Of a stretch of 9,156 nt of DNA, positions 7,403 to 9,156 are shown piece after piece. The number at the start of each line of letters is the position of its first letter. Within the stretch, counting starts at the first letter, position 1. The stretch is from the NCBI GenBank assembly GCA_015662405.1, contig DQUE01000083.1, positions 1 to 9,156 on the forward strand. Reading direction: 5' to 3'. This stretch comes from Sulfurimonas autotrophica (GTDB lineage Bacteria; Campylobacterota; Campylobacteria; Campylobacterales; Sulfurimonadaceae). Position numbers and translations under genes: made by a program. A model generated the notes under the pieces. It ran no database searches and was not told the DNA's origin. It worked only from the letters and a program-made list of their open reading frames with translations.

Positions 7403-8178
7403 CTTTTCTCGGCTGTTTTATCTAAAATAGAGTTTTCAATATTTTGTGATTCATCACTTTTTTTACCATAAAAATGTAGCTCAACACGTCTATTTTTTTC
7501 TCGTCCTGTCGCAGTAGCGTTTGTAGCAACAGGTTGATAGTGTGCAAAACCTGTCGCACTCATACGCGCAGGATCTACTCCATCTAAAATAAGCTCATGC
7601 AAAACAGCAAGAGCTCTCGCAGTTGAGAGTTCCCAGTTATCTTTATAGGGACTCTTTGGCCCTGGATCTCTATCATCAGTATGCCCTTGTACATCAACCA
7701 TTATCTCATTAGGTAATTCTTGAATAATTAAAGTAATACGCTTTAAAAAAAGCAATGCATCTTGATTCTCAATAGTAGCACTTCCTGGTTTAAACAAAAG
7801 AGCAGCTGGTAGTTTTATAACAAATCCATCTTGTGCTTCTTTTACAGTAATCGTGGGCGACTGTGTTTTTTCCATCATCTCATTCACATCAGTTGCAGCT
7901 TGTTGTACTTTATTAACAACTTCAGTTGTTTCATCTTGTGATTCTATAGGTGTCGCTTCAAGTATTCTTTTTTTTGAAATTTCTGTCTGCGTTCCACCCT
8001 CAAGCACACTCATAGCTCCCGAAAGCGAACCAATGGCTTCAGATATTTTTTTTGCATCCATACTAGACATAGAAAGAAGTAACACGAAAAAGCATAATAA
8101 AAGGGACATCAAATCCCCAAATGCAGCTAACCATGCAGGCAGACACTTTTCACACTCAGGACATTTCTTCTTACCCAT
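7399..8178 (-). CDS. motB: Flagellar stator protein MotB, PomB-like (Na+-type)
   Basis: MotB anchors the stator to peptidoglycan and carries the ion-binding aspartate. The 259-residue protein has a short cytoplasmic N-terminus with three cysteines (C6, C9, C12), one membrane helix (about 15-38, PAWLAAFGDLMSLLLCFFVL) with the key Asp at D22, and an amphipathic plug-like stretch after it (about 41-60). A linker leads to an OmpA/MotB peptidoglycan-binding domain (about 118-237) with VQGHTDDR, NWELSTARA, ATGFA and GREKNRRVELHF. The helix resembles Vibrio PomB (ADLMSLLMCFFVLLLSFSEMD, as remembered) more than E. coli MotB. That suggests sodium coupling, supported by the MotA partner. It starts 12 nt after motA, with two GGAT copies as possible ribosome-binding sequence. 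The motB label is kept because pomB is usually reserved for the Vibrio system. Confidence 0.95.
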   Translation of the reverse strand: MGKKKCPECEKCLPAWLAAFGDLMSLLLCFFVLLLSMSSMDAKKISEAIGSLSGAMSVLEGGTQTEISKKRILEATPIESQDETTEVVNKVQQAATDVNEMMEKTQSPTITVKEAQDGFVIKLPAALLFKPGSATIENQDALLFLKRITLIIQELPNEIMVDVQGHTDDRDPGPKSPYKDNWELSTARALAVLHELILDGVDPARMSATGFAHYQPVATNATATGREKNRRVELHFYGKKSDESQNIENSILDKTAEKR

Positions 8179-8190
8179 TATCCATATCCA

Positions 8191-8955
8191 CTATTCAAAT
8201 TGGCTGACACGATCAGCAGGTGCCAAATATGCAAGAAGTTTTGCTTCAAGAACCCTAGGTGCATCACCAGCTTGAATGGACATAATACCTTCAATAATCA
8301 TCTCTTTTACCATTGTTTCTTCATCATTTCTAATAGTTAAAATATTATAAATCGGCGTTCCAAATATATTCCCAATCATTGCTCCATACATTGTTGTAAG
8401 GAGTGCAACTGCCATTGAAGGACCAATTGCTGAAGGATCTGCCATATTTAAAAGCATTGCAACCAAACCTATAAGCGTCCCAATCATCCCCATAGCTCCT
8501 GCAAGCCCTGCCCATTGGTTAAATATAGAAGCATGAATTTTATGGCGTGTACTTGTTTGTTCCATATCAATCTCTAGTAAATCACGAATCGTATCAGGTT
8601 CACTCCCATCTATGGCCATAGAGAGACCTTTTTTCAAGAACTCATTCTCTTCATTATTTACTTCACTCTCTAGTGCTAAAATACCATCTTTTCTTGCTTT
8701 TGTTGCAAACTCCACAAGCTTTTCTATAAGCTCTCCAACATCTTCCTCACCAGGTTTTATAGCCTTCATAAAAATTTTAGTAAACTTTTTCATCTGAGCC
8801 GGTTTAAAGGAGATCATCAGAGCTCCGATACTCCCACCGATAACAATTAAGACAGAAGGAATATCGATATATGCACCAATACCAACACCCATGGTCATAG
8901 CTCCAAGTAAAAGAGCCATAATCAAAACAATACCAATGACTGTACCTAAATCCAT
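8191..8955 (-). CDS. motA: Flagellar stator protein MotA, PomA-like (Na+-type)
   Basis: MotA forms the ring around MotB and pushes on FliG to turn the rotor. The 254 residues equal the length of Vibrio PomA and align almost without gaps to it as I remember it: the MDL start, D31 in the TM2 region (AYIDIPS), the TM3 block AMGMIGTLIGLVAMLLNM (154-171) and the TM4 block AIGPSMAVALLTTMYGAM (176-193). The cytoplasmic loop keeps R88, K89 and E96, positions that contact the rotor in PomA. T160, T187 and T188 correspond to PomA T158, T185 and T186, implicated in Na+ binding, where H+-driven MotA differs. Four hydrophobic segments are visible (about 4-24, 34-49, 149-170, 180-203). An AAGG 7 nt before the ATG is a good ribosome binding site. 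It heads the minus-strand cluster behind a 187-bp upstream region. Confidence 0.96.
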   Translation of the reverse strand: MDLGTVIGIVLIMALLLGAMTMGVGIGAYIDIPSVLIVIGGSIGALMISFKPAQMKKFTKIFMKAIKPGEEDVGELIEKLVEFATKARKDGILALESEVNNEENEFLKKGLSMAIDGSEPDTIRDLLEIDMEQTSTRHKIHASIFNQWAGLAGAMGMIGTLIGLVAMLLNMADPSAIGPSMAVALLTTMYGAMIGNIFGTPIYNILTIRNDEETMVKEMIIEGIMSIQAGDAPRVLEAKLLAYLAPADRVSQFE

Positions 8956-8962
8956 CCAAAAA

Positions 8963-8966
8963 CCTT
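8963..8966 (-). promoter_or_regulatory. motA ribosome binding site
   Basis: The minus strand reads AAGG, then TTTTTGG, then the motA ATG, giving a 7-nt spacer. This supports 8955 as the start and excludes the need for a longer N-terminus. Confidence 0.6.
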
Positions 8967-8977
8967 AATCAAAAATT

Positions 8978-8994
8978 TTATAATGACATTATAA
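8978..8994. promoter_or_regulatory. Perfect 17-bp palindrome overlapping the candidate motA -10 box
   Basis: The sequence TTATAATGACATTATAA has two exact 8-bp arms around a central A. Read on the minus strand it contains TATAAT (8993-8988), a perfect -10 hexamer about 32 bp before the motA start. No recognisable -35 stands 16-18 bp upstream, which is common for sigma-70 promoters in Campylobacterota. A symmetric site over a -10 box is the classic position for a repressor operator. The half-site TTATAAT resembles Fur/PerR-family half-sites, but the spacing (7-3-7 or 8-1-8) differs from the B. subtilis PerR box. The binding protein is unknown, and AT-rich DNA yields such dyads by chance. Confidence 0.45.
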
Positions 8995-9008
8995 TAGCAC
9001 AATTACCC

Positions 9009-9035
9009 TAAAGAGTAAATTTTATTGACTCTTTT
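9009..9035. repeat. AAAGAGT inverted repeat upstream of motA, with a third copy near the divergent gene start
   Basis: AAAGAGT (9010-9016) and ACTCTTT (9028-9034) are exact inverted copies separated by 11 nt. The longer word TAAAGAGTA at 9009-9017 recurs at 9131-9139, just before the plus-strand ATG at 9143. The first pair lies upstream of the motA -10 box, where an activator or repressor could bind. The 9131 copy may simply be the ribosome binding site of the next gene (AAAGAG followed by five bases and ATG). Confidence 0.3.
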
Positions 9036-9070
9036 ACAATATAGAAAACTGAAAAAAATTCACTACAAAA

Positions 9071-9099
9071 TTGAAAGTAAATTTTTAAAACGATACAAT
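9071..9099 (+). promoter_or_regulatory. Sigma-70-type promoter pointing right
   Basis: TTGAAA (9071-9076) and TACAAT (9094-9099) each match the consensus in five of six positions and are separated by exactly 17 bp. A transcript would start near 9106 and reach an ATG at 9143 after a leader of about 37 nt. This is the best promoter match I found in the window and fits a gene diverging from motA. Confidence 0.6.
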
Positions 9100-9142
9100 A
9101 CAAAAATCAATTTACATGAAAAAACCTACATAAAGAGTACCT

Positions 9143-9156
9143 ATGAAAAAAGAAAA
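9143..9156 (+). CDS. Probable start of a divergent gene, cut by the right edge
   Basis: ATGAAAAAAGAAAA would encode MKKE followed by a lysine or asparagine codon cut by the edge. An AAAGAG lies 5 nt upstream and a good promoter lies at 9071-9099. The MKK start and purine-rich first codons are typical of real genes in AT-rich bacteria. Only 14 bases are visible, so the product cannot be named and the gene itself is inferred from its upstream signals. Confidence 0.45.

Noticed and set aside
7853..8275. 140-codon plus-strand open frame
   Set aside because: It lies antisense to motB and the motA end, both of which have clear family motifs; the translation shows no domain and no ribosome binding site was evident.
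8988..9010. Possible sigma-54 promoter for motA (GG...GC in GGGTAATTGTGC)
   Set aside because: The spacing between GG and GC is not the required 10 bp and the flanking consensus is missing.
1..9156. Mobile elements, CRISPR, tRNA or rRNA genes
   Set aside because: No transposase-like or integrase-like protein, regularly spaced repeats, or structured GC-richer RNA segment was seen; gene packing and base composition look uniform.

Overview
The window reads as chromosomal core sequence from a flagellated member of the Campylobacterota (Epsilonproteobacteria), probably a free-living, marine-type relative of Sulfurimonas or Sulfurovum. Evidence for this is the low GC content, the densely packed genes with many ATGA-type 4-bp overlaps, and gene families typical of that group: a TrkA-like protein of the COG3400 type, and an mtaB / MscS-channel / aroB neighbourhood that, from memory, is also found in Campylobacter jejuni. 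The lineage call is inference. There are no rRNA or tRNA genes, IS elements, CRISPR arrays or prophage genes.

All nine substantial genes lie on the minus strand and are read from right to left: motA (8955-8191), motB (8178-7399), fliP (7402-6665), trmA (TTG start near 6643, to 5531), a small exported coiled-coil/SH3-like protein (5534-5043), a COG3400-like protein with an RCK_C domain (5046-3640), aroB (3577-2528), an MscS-family channel (2531-903) and mtaB (902 to the left edge, C-terminus missing). Within the cluster only the 62-bp gap before aroB is large enough for an internal promoter. Four junctions overlap by 4 bp and mscS/mtaB abut exactly, so most genes are probably translationally coupled.

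Functionally the first three genes are flagellar: a MotA/MotB stator whose sequence is of the sodium-driven PomA/PomB type, and the export-gate protein FliP. Next come a tRNA m5U54 methyltransferase that carries an unexpected four-cysteine set, two poorly characterised proteins, a shikimate-pathway enzyme, a mechanosensitive channel and a tRNA methylthiotransferase. This is mostly a housekeeping string, not an accessory island.

The right end (8956-9142) is a 187-bp divergent intergenic region. It holds a motA leader with a perfect 17-bp palindrome over a TATAAT box, a good sigma-70-like promoter (TTGAAA-N17-TACAAT) pointing right, repeated AAAGAGT motifs, and the first codons of a probable plus-strand gene at 9143. 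I found no convincing new biological system. The points most worth a second look are the Na+-type stator signature, the Fe-S-like cysteines in TrmA, the palindrome at the motA promoter and the hairpin that covers the aroB start codon.
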